Of a stretch of DNA of 64,000 nt, positions 1 to 12,015 are shown in pieces. Numbering within the stretch: position 1 is the first letter of the stretch; every line of letters begins with the position of its first letter. Below the pieces are notes generated by a model that did no database searches, had not been told where the DNA came from, and saw nothing but the letters and a program-made list of their open reading frames with translations. Source of the DNA: Sphagnum compactum (lineage: Eukaryota > Bryophyta > Sphagnopsida > Sphagnales); assembly GCA_965153455.1 (NCBI GenBank), contig OZ234495.1, positions 20,828,875 to 20,892,874 on the forward strand, in the 5' to 3' direction. Position numbers and translations under genes: made by a program.

Positions 1-2529
1 CTTCCTATATCCCCCTTTCTATGACAATAGGATTTTTTTGACATTTCCAATATTTGCTTGAATGAAGGAAAGCAACTAGGATCTTTCCCATTTGTTGAAA
101 ACTTATTTTTGCAATATTCATGAAAGATGCACTAGTAGGAGATTGTTACCTTCATCATTAGAATCGTAATCTTTCTCATTTACTTCGTTGTTGTTTGATG
201 TTTTATGCATGTTATATACAATTTGCCATGCAATGCCTTATCATTTGTTGTCTTAGGGTTTAGAGGCCATAATTTTATAACCTTAAATCCATATGTGAAT
301 TTTTTTCCTAACAATGTTTGGTTGACTACAGGTGTCCTAAGTGACTATAAAACGAGTACATACTTTTATTTATTCATGTGGACATTACACGTAGTTGTTT
401 TGGACATGACTTTACACATGTCATGTTGAGTTGTTTAAGCAAGCTATCCAACACAACTTTAGTGATTATAGTCGTTTAATCCAAAATGACTATAAATCTA
501 GTTGTAAACATAGTTGTTTTTGAAAAACATTCTACTAGTGTAAGGCATGTGTGCAAAATCCCAAAGTGAACCATCTTATTTTCAATATGTTGTGGATTTT
601 TGGAAAACAACTAATCTTTATTTCCAAAAAAAGTTCATAATTCATAATTTTCATATAATTTCATGTAAACAAATTAAATATTTTGTAAATCATTTTTAAA
701 AATTAAAACCAAATTCCTAAGAAGTTTAAAGATCTAACCATTCAATCATTTTGCATAACAATGAATTGATTATGCATTGACATATTCAATTGAATATATA
801 ATCTATAAATGAAACCTTATTGACAAATCCTAACAAGTAATAATTGTAATTTATAGAAAATTGGACTTCGTTCAATAGAAAATGTGATCCCCCCTTAGCA
901 TGCATTTGCCCTATTTTACACCTATTAGATTCATTGTAAACTAATCCAAAGAGTAAATGCACAATTAGTGTATAATTTGTACTATCACAATTATTGTTTA
1001 TTGGGATTATAGGTAAATTTCAAATGTATAGTCATGTTCAACATTAACATTGTTAATTTTTTAATAATCCATATTGCAATAAAATTTAGTGAGAATCACA
1101 TTTAAAAATATGGATAAGATTTTTAAAAATAATACACTCATAGTGGACAAGTTTCAAAATGGTGACAATGTGTTTGTAACACAAAGAAATTGAAATGTGA
1201 ACCTAAATGATAGTTCATAGTAGAGTCCAAAAAAATGCCATCATCCAATGAAAAATTTAAGAATAAGATGTATTGAAAATTTCTCAATAAAAGAATGCCA
1301 TCTTTAATTTCCAAACTTTAATTCCCATCATAAAAGAATTTTAATTAAATGCCATTATTTTCATCATTTTTCATCATTTTTTTTCCCATTTTGCATTAAA
1401 ATCCCCAAGCCTTCACATGGAATTTTTTTTTCAATCACATGTCTAGTGATATTTATAAGGTAGCTCACCAATATTTTACCAAAAGCGTACAAGATAATTA
1501 TATGATGTATAGTTTGATAATCATTATAATTGCAAGAGTTTAGTTATTGTAAGATATGAACTTTTCAAAACATTAAAAAAAACGCATTTAACCACATATT
1601 TACCTCAAATTTCTCATAATACATTAGGAGTATTGTTGTATGATTTCATCTGAAATCTTCAACATCAACTTAAATTTCATTAATATAATGAAAAATTAAA
1701 CAATGATATATCTTGAGTGACTCTTATTATCGCATTAAGCTTTGCATTCATTTTGATTAGTGGATGGTAGTTTGAAAACATGAAAGTTTTAGAATCCAAC
1801 AAGTTTTGGTGTTGTAGAGGAAAGCAAGTAAGTACCAATGGACTAATATAAATTACAAATTGTAATGCTTTCTACTATGGCTAGAAGCATGATAAAGTAG
1901 ACCAATATATATATATATATATATATATTCCTTCACTAGAACTTTGTCATTCATTAAAAATATTGCATTGCAAAATCTGAAATTTTATTTGATTTAGCAA
2001 GATATTTTGGCTGACAAGAATGATAGAGCTTGTGCTCTCTAGCATGCCTTGCAAAAGTTGAACAAAAGAAAAAACAAAGTGCACAAATAATGTGCAAGAA
2101 CCTTGTTTGAAATAGCTATGACACATTGAAGTACACATTGAACTATTTCTTCACCCAAAAATAACTAAAGAAACAAAATTCAAACCATCAAATCTAACAA
2201 TCGCATGGCCTTGAAAAAGAAATGTTCACGTTTTTACACACAACCTTATTCTACAAAACATCGAAAACAATGGTCCATTTCTACCATTTCCATTGATCCT
2301 CTAAATAATTCTCATAAATGTACCCAACTCTATTACACATTCAACTCTTGAGTTCACTCAAATTAACACTCAAAGAAAAATCAGACAACACCAAATCCAA
2401 CAATTTCATTGGCAATAACATCTTTTTCTGCACACCTACACACCCCCACAAGCCTATTCAAAGCCATCTGTATATTAATACACTAATACTATAACCCATT
2501 TGTCTGTATACACAGACAAGGGTTAAAAA
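1..2529. other. AT-rich intergenic DNA, no gene seen
   Basis: This stretch is strongly AT-rich with stop codons in every frame and only short open frames. I see no splice-linked coding segments and no recognisable transposon protein. It contains an (AT)n run at about 1,905-1,929. A segment near 1,958-2,035 resembles 2,530-2,625: both carry GCATTGCAAAATC followed by a GCTGACA-GAATGA block and then AGCTTGTGCT, so part of it seems to be an old duplication. Confidence 0.6.
1905..1929. repeat. (AT)n microsatellite
   Basis: An uninterrupted AT dinucleotide run of about 25 bases in AT-rich flanking DNA. No associated gene is visible. Confidence 0.9.
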
Positions 2530-2579
2530 ACAGTTGCATTGCAAAATCCCAAGTTGGCAAAACATGTTGAGCTGACAGG

Positions 2580-2582
<3 letters not shown>

Positions 2583-2617
<35 letters not shown>

Positions 2618-2699
2618 TGCTGTTGTTGTTATGTAGCAACCCACCAAGAAAGTACTGATAATGTGGTGGTGGTGCAACAACACACACACACACACACAT
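2583..2699. repeat. (GA)n and (CA)n microsatellite pair
   Basis: A pure GA run (about 2,583-2,613) is followed roughly 65 bases later by a pure CA run (about 2,681-2,698). Short open frames across it are low-complexity artefacts, with serine-leucine or cysteine-valine repeats. The GA run lies inside the second copy of the block duplicated from 1,958-2,035; the first copy has only a short equivalent, so the microsatellite expanded after the duplication. Confidence 0.9.
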
Positions 2700-2867
2700 G
2701 AAAGAATCACATGAAAGTATCATGTGGGTGGTGGTGGTGAGTCTGTCCAGGACTCAGAGACGGTGTAAGTAGAGAGAAGTATGTATAAAACTGTTTAAAA
2801 GCTAGAAACAAAATAATGGAGTAGTAGTAGTAGCTGGGAAATACAGACAATTGATGTAAGTACCGTC

Positions 2868-2904
2868 GTATCTATCTATCTATCTATCTATCTAGCTAGC
2901 TAGC
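2868..2904. repeat. (TATC)n / (TAGC)n microsatellite
   Basis: A tetranucleotide tract of TATC units passes directly into TAGC units. It is a compound microsatellite in non-coding DNA. Confidence 0.85.
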
Positions 2905-3471
2905 CCCTCACACACAATTGCTTTCAATCTTAACTTAATGCATAACACCCCAACAAAAAAAGAAAAGCAAAAAAAGCTCTTCTTCTCCTTCCCAACAAAG
3001 GCTCATGGGCACTGACAACCCCAGCTCACCATTTGCGGCTGCCTGTACAATAAACGTCAAAAGAACTCCAATTTCCGAGAACAGCCCATCCCTCCAGTTG
3101 CAGTTCCAAAAGCACAGACAACCAAAACAAGAAGCATGTATGGTGTAAGTTTCAGTTTTGGAAAGCTACGGAACATCATCCCCTCCCCCACCAACAATCT
3201 CAACAATCTAGTAGACTAGTAGGATTGTTGTTTGTTTTTATTCTAGCTTGTCTGTTCTTGATGCATGTGTTTTGCAGTGTGGGTGGTGGGGAGGAGGGTG
3301 CGCGGGGCAGAGGGCGGCGGTTCTTTGAATGTCTCTTTTCATAACCACCGGTTCTGCATGTTTGGGTACATCCCAGAACCAAAGAATCGTCAGGTCTGGG
3401 TATCTGAAACCGAATCAAAAAATTCAAAGAACTGCCGGTTCTGTATGTTTCAAAAAACCCTCAGAGAACCC

Positions 3472-4228
3472 ACCACTGGGTTTCATGAAAGAACTCGCCT
3501 TTTCCTGGGTTTAGGGTTTAGGGGTTTAGGGTTTAGAAGCGGATGTGAAACTGAAACCTCGACACAAACAATTTTAAAAACATGGGTTCAAGTTCTTTAG
3601 GGAAATTGAGGGTTTCATGAAAGAACTAGCCTTTTCCTGGGTTTAGGGTTTAGGGTTTAGAAGCGGATGTGAAACTGAAACCTCGACACAAACATTTTTA
3701 AAAACATGGGTTCAAGTTCTTTAGGGAAATTGAGGGTTTCATGAAAGAACTAGCCTTTTCCTGGGTTTAGGGTTTAGGGTTTAGAAGCGGATGTGAAACT
3801 GAAACCTCGACACAAACATTTTTAAAAACATGGGTTCAAGTTCTTTAGGGAAATTGAGGGTTTCATGAAAGAACTAGCCTTTTCCTGGGTTTAGGGTTTA
3901 GGGTTTAGAAGCGGATGTGAAACTGAAACCTCGACACAAACATTTTTAAAAACATGGGTTCAAGTTCTTTAGGGAAATTGAGGGTTTCATGAAAGAACTA
4001 GCCTTTTCCTGGGTTTAGGGTTTAGGGTTTAGAAGCGGATGTGAAACTGAAACCTCGACACAAACATTTTTAAAAACATGGGTTCAAGTTCTTTAGGGAA
4101 ATTGAGGGTTTCATGAAAGAACTAGCCTTTTCCTGGGTTTAGGGTTTAGGGTTTAGAAGCGGATGTGAAACTGAAACCTCGACACAAACATTTTTAAAAA
4201 CATGGGTTCAAGTTCTTTAGGGAAATTG
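3472..4228. repeat. Minisatellite of 124-bp units containing telomere heptamers
   Basis: Six head-to-tail copies start at the motif TTTCATGAAA at about 3,481, 3,613, 3,737, 3,861, 3,985 and 4,109. Copies 2 to 6 are exactly 124 bp apart and look almost identical. The first unit is about 132 bp, with an extra heptamer and a few substitutions, so it is probably the founder copy. Every unit holds two to four TTTAGGG heptamers followed by a unique segment ending TTTAGGGAAATTGA. Related fragments (CCGGTTCTG-ATGTTT, AGAACC) lie just upstream at 3,350-3,480. The short open frames at 3,265-3,600 lie in the array and are not genes. Confidence 0.95.
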
Positions 4229-7200
4229 GCAACAAGGGACTCGAGAGCTAAATTTTTTTAATATGTAAATCGATCAATTTATTAATTTGTTGTAGAACTT
4301 TGTACCTAGTAATGCATCCCCCAATTTTAATTGAATTCGGTGTAAATATTCATACTTATAAATACATCATGCAGTCTTGGAAAAATGTGTGACATGTTGT
4401 GCAATGGAACTGGACGACCTGGTTTCAAATTGGGTCCAAAAGTTCTTCAATTTTGAAAGAACGAAGTTGCCAATAATATATGTGTTTGTGTTGCTATATA
4501 TGTATATACCCATGGGCATATCCGACTAACATTTAACAAGCCCAACACTGCACTTAACAAGAATGGAAGCTGATTGCGTATTGGAATGGTGCACAACCGA
4601 ATTAACTATTCCAACACGCACTTTCCGAATGCATGCAAAAGAAGTCTGGGGCTTACGAAATGCCCATGAAGGCAAAAATAAATAAATAAATAATTAATCA
4701 ATTTAAAAAAAGCTCAATTGAAAACACAGAGGTACATGCACCTGCAGGGACATTACTGCAATCTCCATGCAGATTTCCCAAGTAATAAGATGAAGGTTTC
4801 AAATGGGGCTTGATTGAGTGAACCAGTAGCTTACCACAAGTGCACTACTACCATCTACTAGAAAGCCTCTCATGGCTGAGAGTTGTGGATGAACCCTAAC
4901 TAACTGAGTTCAAATGCAGCAAGAGTGAACAACCCAACAACAGCCCACCAATTAGTTAACCCACCAGTTAGTTAGTTAACCCATCAACCATTGGAAGCCT
5001 GTGATGATGACAAACAGTTGTGGATAAACCCAACCTGAGTTGACATTGGGTTTCACAACTTTGGTCACTCACTTCTCCTTTGAAAGTCCGAGACATAAAA
5101 GCAGAAATCAGATATGTAAAATCTATGTATAAATCATATAAGTAAAAGCAAGTAGGTGACTCCGAGATAAGTAAGTAGATACATGTAAATGGTTTATTAA
5201 CACATAGGTAACAATGAACGGGCTCATGGGTTGTTAGTAGGTAATTAGTAAACCGAGCTAACCACCCTGATTAGTTTCGTTGAGGCACTAAAACTAATAA
5301 GAATCCCATTGGGTACCAAAGTAGTATTGGACTTGTACCAACTTTTGAACATACGAGACTAGTCCTGGTATTGGGACGGTGCTTTTTTTTTCTTTTTTTT
5401 TCATACCCGGCAAGTATTGGTATAAGGTTGATAAGATTATCTCGGGGCATACCCAACGGGTATACTAGTTCATACTTCATACCAGTACTATATACCCAGG
5501 TTGGACCCTATTATATATACCCAGTACAACACTAGTATGAAGGGAAGCAAATGCTGAAACAAGCAGCTCATATTACTAAAACCCTAAACCCTAATGTGAC
5601 TCATATTAATGAAGTGTGGGGACCTCCAAAGTTCAAATTTTTCCAAATTTTTTTGCCCTTCAATTTTGTGATGCCAGGGGCATCATTGATTTGGCCCATC
5701 ACAAAACAAAATGGAGCAAAGCTTTTTTTTGGACAGTCCCAAAATAGACACAATTTGTTGTAGTTGCTTGCTCCTCTTCTTTAATTTGGGGGCTAGGTTA
5801 CAAAAGAGTAGAGAACTTAGGGCAAAAAAGCAAACACACTGTGTGGGACATTACATGTTAGTGCGCCATGTGATGATGGGTAGTATGTCAGTAATGTTGT
5901 GCAGCAGCAGCAGCAGGCGGCGGCGGTTTGGCCAGACATTTGGATCTGGTGACCCAATTGCGCTAATTATTGTTTTCAAGCTCTCTATTAGGTAGGCGTG
6001 CTTGCTTGCTTGCTTACTTAGCCTACTTGCTTGCTTGCTTACTTACTTACTTACTGTGTGCCTTCTTCTTGTGGCAGAAGTGCAACAGCAAGCAGCAGCC
6101 GTAGCAGCAGCAGCTACTGCAACAGCATCCAGCAGTCAGTCAGTCAGTCAGTCAGTCAGTCCTGACTCCCTGACTCCCTTCCTCGCTTGTAGTCTATTGC
6201 TGTTGTCAGTTCTTGTCCTGTTCCCCACCCACAACTTGTCAACTGGTTTATTAGTCTTTTAATCCACCCAATCTCTCCCTCTTTCTCCCCTTCTCTCTCT
6301 CTCTCTCCTTCCTTTGGACTCTGACTCTCTCTCTCTCCTTCCTTCAGTCCTGAACGAAAGAAGGTCCTGAATATCATCACCATTCACCACCCCCAACCAA
6401 GAGTTGTAATATGTACAGTTTGTTTTCGAAGTCAGGAATTTTCAGAAGTGAGAGAGAGAGAGAGAGAGAGAGATGTGTTTTGTGCTATTAGATCGGTGCC
6501 TAACCTATGTGTAGGCTCAGGCCCCAGGTCGAGGGCATTAGCAGCAGAAGGGCCCACACAAGGTGGGAGCCAAGCACGAGCTTTGCTTCTGGTAATGCTC
6601 TCGATTGAAGGTGTCACTGAACTCCAAAGGCCTGCCAAAATCTTTGGATCTGTGAGATTATCCAAGAAATCACAATGCAAATCACCTCCAAGCCTTCAAA
6701 ATGGAAGATCCTTAGTTCCTTGCAGCAAGAGAGCCCTTGTTGAAAAATGGAAGGCCCTAGCATGGCTTGAAGGTCAAATTTTTATGCTTACGGATATGCC
6801 ATCCAACTACACTCTAATAAGTTTTTGGTAAGTCGTTATGAAAACCAACAAAGTCACCCACATAAAAAACATGCACACAATTTTCGATTTCATTTGTTTT
6901 GTTTGCACTTTGGGCTTGAATTCCTGTATGTGAGTTCATACTTCATACGATAACAACAAAAGAAAGATCAAACTCCAAATACATTCCTTGAGAATAAACC
7001 CCTCCAACAAAAAAAAAAACGTTGAAATCTTGTTCACATTGAATTCAATTTCCAACAAGTTTAATACGAGAAATACCTTGAGTAAAATCGAAGAATGGTG
7101 TGTAAAAGTTCCAAATTCTTGTTCAAATCTCCTTGCAACTTGCATGTTGTTTGCATACAACATGTAAATAGAAGAAGCTCAGCAAAGTAACTCTTGAAAA

Positions 7201-7960
7201 CAATTCAAAGGCACCGATTTGAACAATGTCATTGGTCACAATCTTTTTTTTTTCTTTGCACACGAGGACAAGCTTATGATATTATTAATTACAACATTTA
7301 AATGCTACTTTGCTAATCCTCAAGCCATTCAAAGCTCCCCATTCTAACAATATGCCATGTGAGCTTCTTTTTTTCATCCCTAAGCACAAGTCTATTCCAT
7401 AGACCTCGTCTAATATTCGTGTACATATTAGTGTAGGACCCTTTCATCAAGTAGCCAAGTAAGGTGAATTGCAAAGGTAGCAATTTTTGTGTTAATAATA
7501 ATAAAGTCTAGGGTGAAATGTTTACCTTTTTGCCTATTATTTTATCCAAGAGAAAGGAATTTTTGACCTGTGAAATACTTAAATATGAATGATGAGATTC
7601 TTGTGCAATTCATTTGTTTGCATGTGCATGGTGGTGTGGTGGACTTAGTGGGGAGGGGGGGGGGGAGCTTGATCAAAACATTCCCCACCCATGGAGGGTC
7701 AATCAAGACAATTTAGTTTTCTTTTGGCAATGAACCTCTTTGATTGGTCCATCATCACCCTCCAAACAAAAATAACCCTCCCTTTGGTAGACTCCTAAAA
7801 TAAAAGCTTGTCCACATGGCCTAGTGATGTAAGTGTTGTGATGAGCAAACTTTTGCCACTCCCAAAATAGACACAATGTAGTCTTCCCTTTTGGGCTACC
7901 TATATGGTTTACAAGAAGAAGAACTTGGGGCCAAAACATATAAGAGAAAGTGAGATGCTA
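4229..7960. other. Non-coding intergenic DNA rich in short repeats
   Basis: No coding segment is supported. A telomere-like CCCTAAACCCTAA motif occurs at about 5,582-5,595, and a CAG/CGG-rich patch at 5,902-5,925. Tetranucleotide tracts lie at 6,000-6,056 and 6,130-6,160, and a GA run at 6,451-6,472. The open frame at 6,448-6,831 begins in the GA run and has no recognisable domain. Segments with TTTGATTGGYCCATCA at about 5,687 and 7,739, and CCCAAAATAGACACAAT at about 5,739 and 7,861, look like scattered copies of one repeat family. Confidence 0.55.
6000..6056. repeat. (CTTG)n / (CTTA)n microsatellite
   Basis: Alternating CTTG and CTTA tetranucleotides in two blocks. In one frame they read as leucine-rich peptide, which explains the spurious 86-residue open frame here. 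An (AGTC)n run follows at about 6,133-6,161. Confidence 0.85.
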
Positions 7961-7962
7961 TT

Positions 7963-8125
7963 GGGAACATAGGGAACATACAAAAAAGCCATTGGACACT
8001 TGGTGTGAACTTGAAGGAATCATAAGGAATACATTTATTTGGGAACATAGAGAACATACAAAAAAGCCATTGGGCACGTGGTGGGAACTTGAAGGAATCA
8101 TAAGGAATACATTTATTTGGGAACA
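7963..8125. repeat. Tandem duplication, 78-bp unit
   Basis: The segment beginning GGGAACATAG at 7,963 repeats at 8,041 with a few substitutions, and a third partial copy begins at 8,119. The open frames on both strands repeat the same peptide because 78 is a multiple of three. They show no known domain. Confidence 0.9.
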
Positions 8126-8542
8126 CCAAATTCCAAAAAACGCCGCCCCCCCCCCCCTCCTCTAAGAAAAAAAATTTGGGCCTCTTGGGTGCATGTTGCC
8201 TCCCTTCATTGGGTGGGAAGGATTTCTATTTCTAATTGCATTAATCATCTTTTTTGGCCTATGATAATGGTCGGGGGATGAAGTAAGTATTCAAGTATGG
8301 GTGTATATAAATGATTCTTATTAATTAGTTTATGGGTGCACCTGAAGTTTTTTAATTTTCTTTAAAAAAAATTAATTTTTAATTTTTTCCTTTGAAGGAA
8401 CCACTTTCTTTTTTGAAACATTGGGCACTCACCAATAGAAGCATAGAGAGGTGCTCCCCTCCCTTTGGGCCCCCCAATGAATGTAGAAAAGTAGGCGAGT
8501 TTGGTTATGATGGTGGGAAGCTTTTGATGCAATAACACGAAA

Positions 8543-8816
8543 GTGAAAGTGGTAAGGAAGGGGAGGGGATGCCAAGGGCCATTTGTGATTTGGGCATCCT
8601 TGTGATGAATTTGAAGATCTTCAAATGCATCTTTGATTTTTGTCATTTTTCATCCATGTCATGAATGAATGACATATTATTTGTGAAAGTGGTAAGGAAG
8701 GGGAGGGGATGCCAAGGGCCATTTGTGATTTGGGCATCCTTGTGATGAATTTGAAGATCTTCAAATGCATCTTCGATTTTTGTCATTTTTCATCCATGTC
8801 ATGAATAAATGACATC
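8543..8816. repeat. Tandem duplication, 140-bp period
   Basis: A block of about 132 bases beginning GTGAAAGTGGTAAGGAAGG is present at 8,543 and again at 8,683. I see only about two differences near the 3' end, so the duplication is recent. No coding function is visible. Confidence 0.9.
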
Positions 8817-8819
8817 CCT

Positions 8820-11740
8820 ATGCTCCAATTATATCTTTTAAGGTCATGGTTTGCTGAAATTGCATAGGACTTTTGGTCAGCTAAATTTGGATGAAGTAGG
8901 TATTAGCTAGCATGCCATGTTCAGACAAAGGGCAAGCCATGCTTCTTGTTGGGACATCAAGCTCATGAGGATGCTTCAAAAGATGAGCTCAATTTCCTTC
9001 ACAAAAAATAAAAAATAAAAAATAAAAAAAAATCTTTGAGAAAAAAAATTTTTTTTGAAAATTTTCAGCATGTATAAAAATGATAGAATTTTTGTCAAAA
9101 TCTGCTAATTCAACTACGGTAATAGAATGGTGGATTTTGGAGTATCCGGGATATAACATAAGGTTGCTATGTACTAACCCATCCACATGAATCTACGTGT
9201 ACATCTTCGATGCTAATTCAACTACCAATAGCAAGTAACAAATCAAACCATTTGCTTTGGGTTGGTTCTGTGTACGGGATGAAGAAGACTACGGAACCTG
9301 ACCTGCTGTTGTTGTTGTTGTTGTTGTTGTTGCTGGGTATGCCAGAGTTGTGTGTTTTAGTCACCATTATATGACACTTCAATCCCATCAGCTTCAAAAA
9401 CAGAGTGTTGTTGTCAGTCTCTGTGTACCATTTCCAAGCCCTTTGTTCCATGGTTGTTGCTGTTGCTCTGTGTCCTTCATTTCCAGGGTCTGATCTTTTA
9501 TTTTTCTAAACAAAACTTATAAACAACAACAACAACAACAACAACAACCCAAAAAAAAAAAAGTAGTCCAAAAACTTTACTTAATCACATAATGGTGGTT
9601 AAGTAGGGTTGAAGAAACAAGTGCAGAAATGCTGTCTTCAAATGTTTTTTTTCAACCCATCATGCATTTAAAACACTTTGTTTACGCAGATGAAAACTTG
9701 CTGAGAGACTAAACTTCAAATCTGTGATAGTAAGTACAAACAATTTGTGGGTTGTGTGACATATGAAAAGCAAGAGGTTTTACTTGTGATTGAGGATGAG
9801 AATCAACCAAAAAATTCAATGATATACCCAAGTCAATATTTGGCTTCCATTGGCTGTCTTCATCCAAAGGGATGTCCTCACAAGGATGTCCTTTCTTTCT
9901 CACCATGTCTGTGCAGTAGTAGACCAACACAATTTTTTTTTGGAGCAGTTAGAGTTTCAATTGACTCGACCCATTCAGGCATTGAAACTGCTGAAATGCT
10001 CAAGCCCAAAAACCGTATTTGATGACTTGTGTGAGTGTTTGCAAGTTGTGCTGCAAGGAAACATTGAGTACAAGGCTAACAGAAGCTAGATGCTTGCAAG
10101 GTTCATTACCATGATGGGTCCAGTAGGAGGAAACCAAAAAGTGAAGGTAAAATGTTTTTTAATTGCCAGAGGAGAAAGAAGCTCAAAGACAAGAACAAAC
10201 AGAGGCCAGGAAAACAGAATGCTGATTTGGGTTCTTGCAAAATGGGTCAGGGGTCCTTGCCTTTGAGAGAGAGAGAAATAAATAAATAAAAGTATGGCGC
10301 TCATCAATCCCTTTAGCAACGCCACCTGAGAATCACAACAAGGACTAAGACATTCAAGCTTGCTTGACACAAAATGAATGATCTAGAAACCAAAACATGA
10401 CAAAGGGTTCACTTAGAAACAGCAACAATGAATCAGTCCAGAAACTCCAAAGTGTTCTCAATACCAGATCTGAAGAGTAACCTACAAGTGAGAAGTCTAT
10501 ACAGTCAGGACACAAGGATTAGTGCACACAAACTTGTGTGAATCTTCTCACAATATCCTGGGACTAGATTCCCATCTTACTCTGCTGAGCAGGTACACAA
10601 CTGGATGCCATAGTCTTGCTCTGCATAGTTTGGCATGACTCGTTATTATTTATGGAGGAAAGTTTTGATCAAAGATTGTCACGGTGTAGATTGAAATTTA
10701 TTCAAACTCATCTGCTTGTGGAGCTTTTAGTCCAAATGCTCCTCCAAAAGAATTGGCTTGCTGACATATTTGTCATTCTTCCCTTGTTCACTACAGTGAT
10801 GGATGGCTTAATCTGAGCATCTGCACAAATGGGATACAAAGGAACCATTTATTGTCACAGCTGTTGTCCAGACACGAGCAATGATCTATCCTGAAGGGTA
10901 TTAGGAAGTCTATCATACAACCCCTCATTGATTTCGCACAACAGTGAACACAATTCCGTAACTGAACAAAGATTATTTCCTGCAAAGTAGTAGGCAGCTG
11001 AAGCCTCTACTGCATGAGAGAGTACCATGAGAAAAAAAAATTGGATATATATTAAGAGCTACCAATCTACAAGCGTCTCCTTCCAGAACCTGTTGAAATC
11101 CAGAAACCCAATCACTCAACAACAGTATGAGAGTTGTTCAGACAAACATGAGACAACTGCATTTCATCAAATGTTGACATACTCTAGGAGAAGGAATTTC
11201 CACACACCTTGAATCCTTGACTGTGCACAACCTATCCCTGGGGGTGAATTCCACTATACAGCCCTGAGGGGTTAACGAAGGGAAATAGTATTGTTCATAT
11301 TTTAAAGCATGAAGGGAGAGTAAGATTAAACCCCTATAAGCAATACTAATGGATATCTTACATCTTCCAGTCCATGCTTCTGAGATCGAGCCTATGTTCT
11401 ATAAACATGTATGTATCACCAGTCTACCACATCCAATCTCGTCTTCTGTAATACATAAAGTGAATCTACAGCAACCTACAACCCAGATCCACATGCAAGG
11501 GTTGGGTGTCCTAATCAACATGTGGTATATGTCTGTCATATCACAAGGTGTTCCAGTTCCTAAGGAAAATCCATGTCTCCTCAGCGGGCCTTTTGTCTCT
11601 GTATCACCCAGGTATTCTGCAAATGCACCAGAAAGAAAAAACGAAAGCTTTGTTAACAGCCTGAGGTGCATCCATTTCTGCCTCCAGCCACAGGACATTG
11701 GCATTTCCTGAAGACATGAAAAAGCAAGAGCAGACAAATC
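8820..11740. other. Non-coding DNA downstream of PDS5
   Basis: There are simple runs at about 9,307-9,333 (GTT) and 9,522-9,547 (AAC) and several short open frames, none with a recognisable domain. The right part (about 11,000-11,740) may include 3' untranslated exons of the minus-strand PDS5 gene. A possible acceptor followed by a short open stretch lies near 11,620 on the minus strand, but I could not link it in frame. Confidence 0.45.
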
Positions 11741-12015
11741 TCATGATGAATGTGGTGATGAATCAAAGATCAAGGGGACTAACCAAAGGCTCGCCATCAC
11801 CCAAAGTATCTGATGAATCATCTTTGGCACTAGTCTTTGTTGAGCTGACAAGCTTGAAAATCTTCCCACTTGAGCCTGCCTCTCCACCCCAAGCCACATA
11901 GCATCAAAAAAAGAGGTGCTTGGTTCCACAGTAAAGCATATGCGGAAAAGGGAAAGTTTAATGCAAGCAAACTTAGAACAAGGTAGTCCTGACAAGAAAT
12001 CATGAGTGAAATAAC

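Noticed and set aside
2005-2055. A segment loosely resembling miR156 and its star strand (CTGACAAGAATGATAGAG followed by TGCTCTCTAGC)
   Set aside because: Alignment to the miR156 mature sequence needs several mismatches and gaps, and I see no good hairpin pairing of the two arms. The similarity probably comes from the GA-rich composition.
6448-6831. A 127-residue open frame starting in a GA microsatellite
   Set aside because: The start is inside low-complexity DNA and the rest shows no recognisable domain or neighbouring exons.
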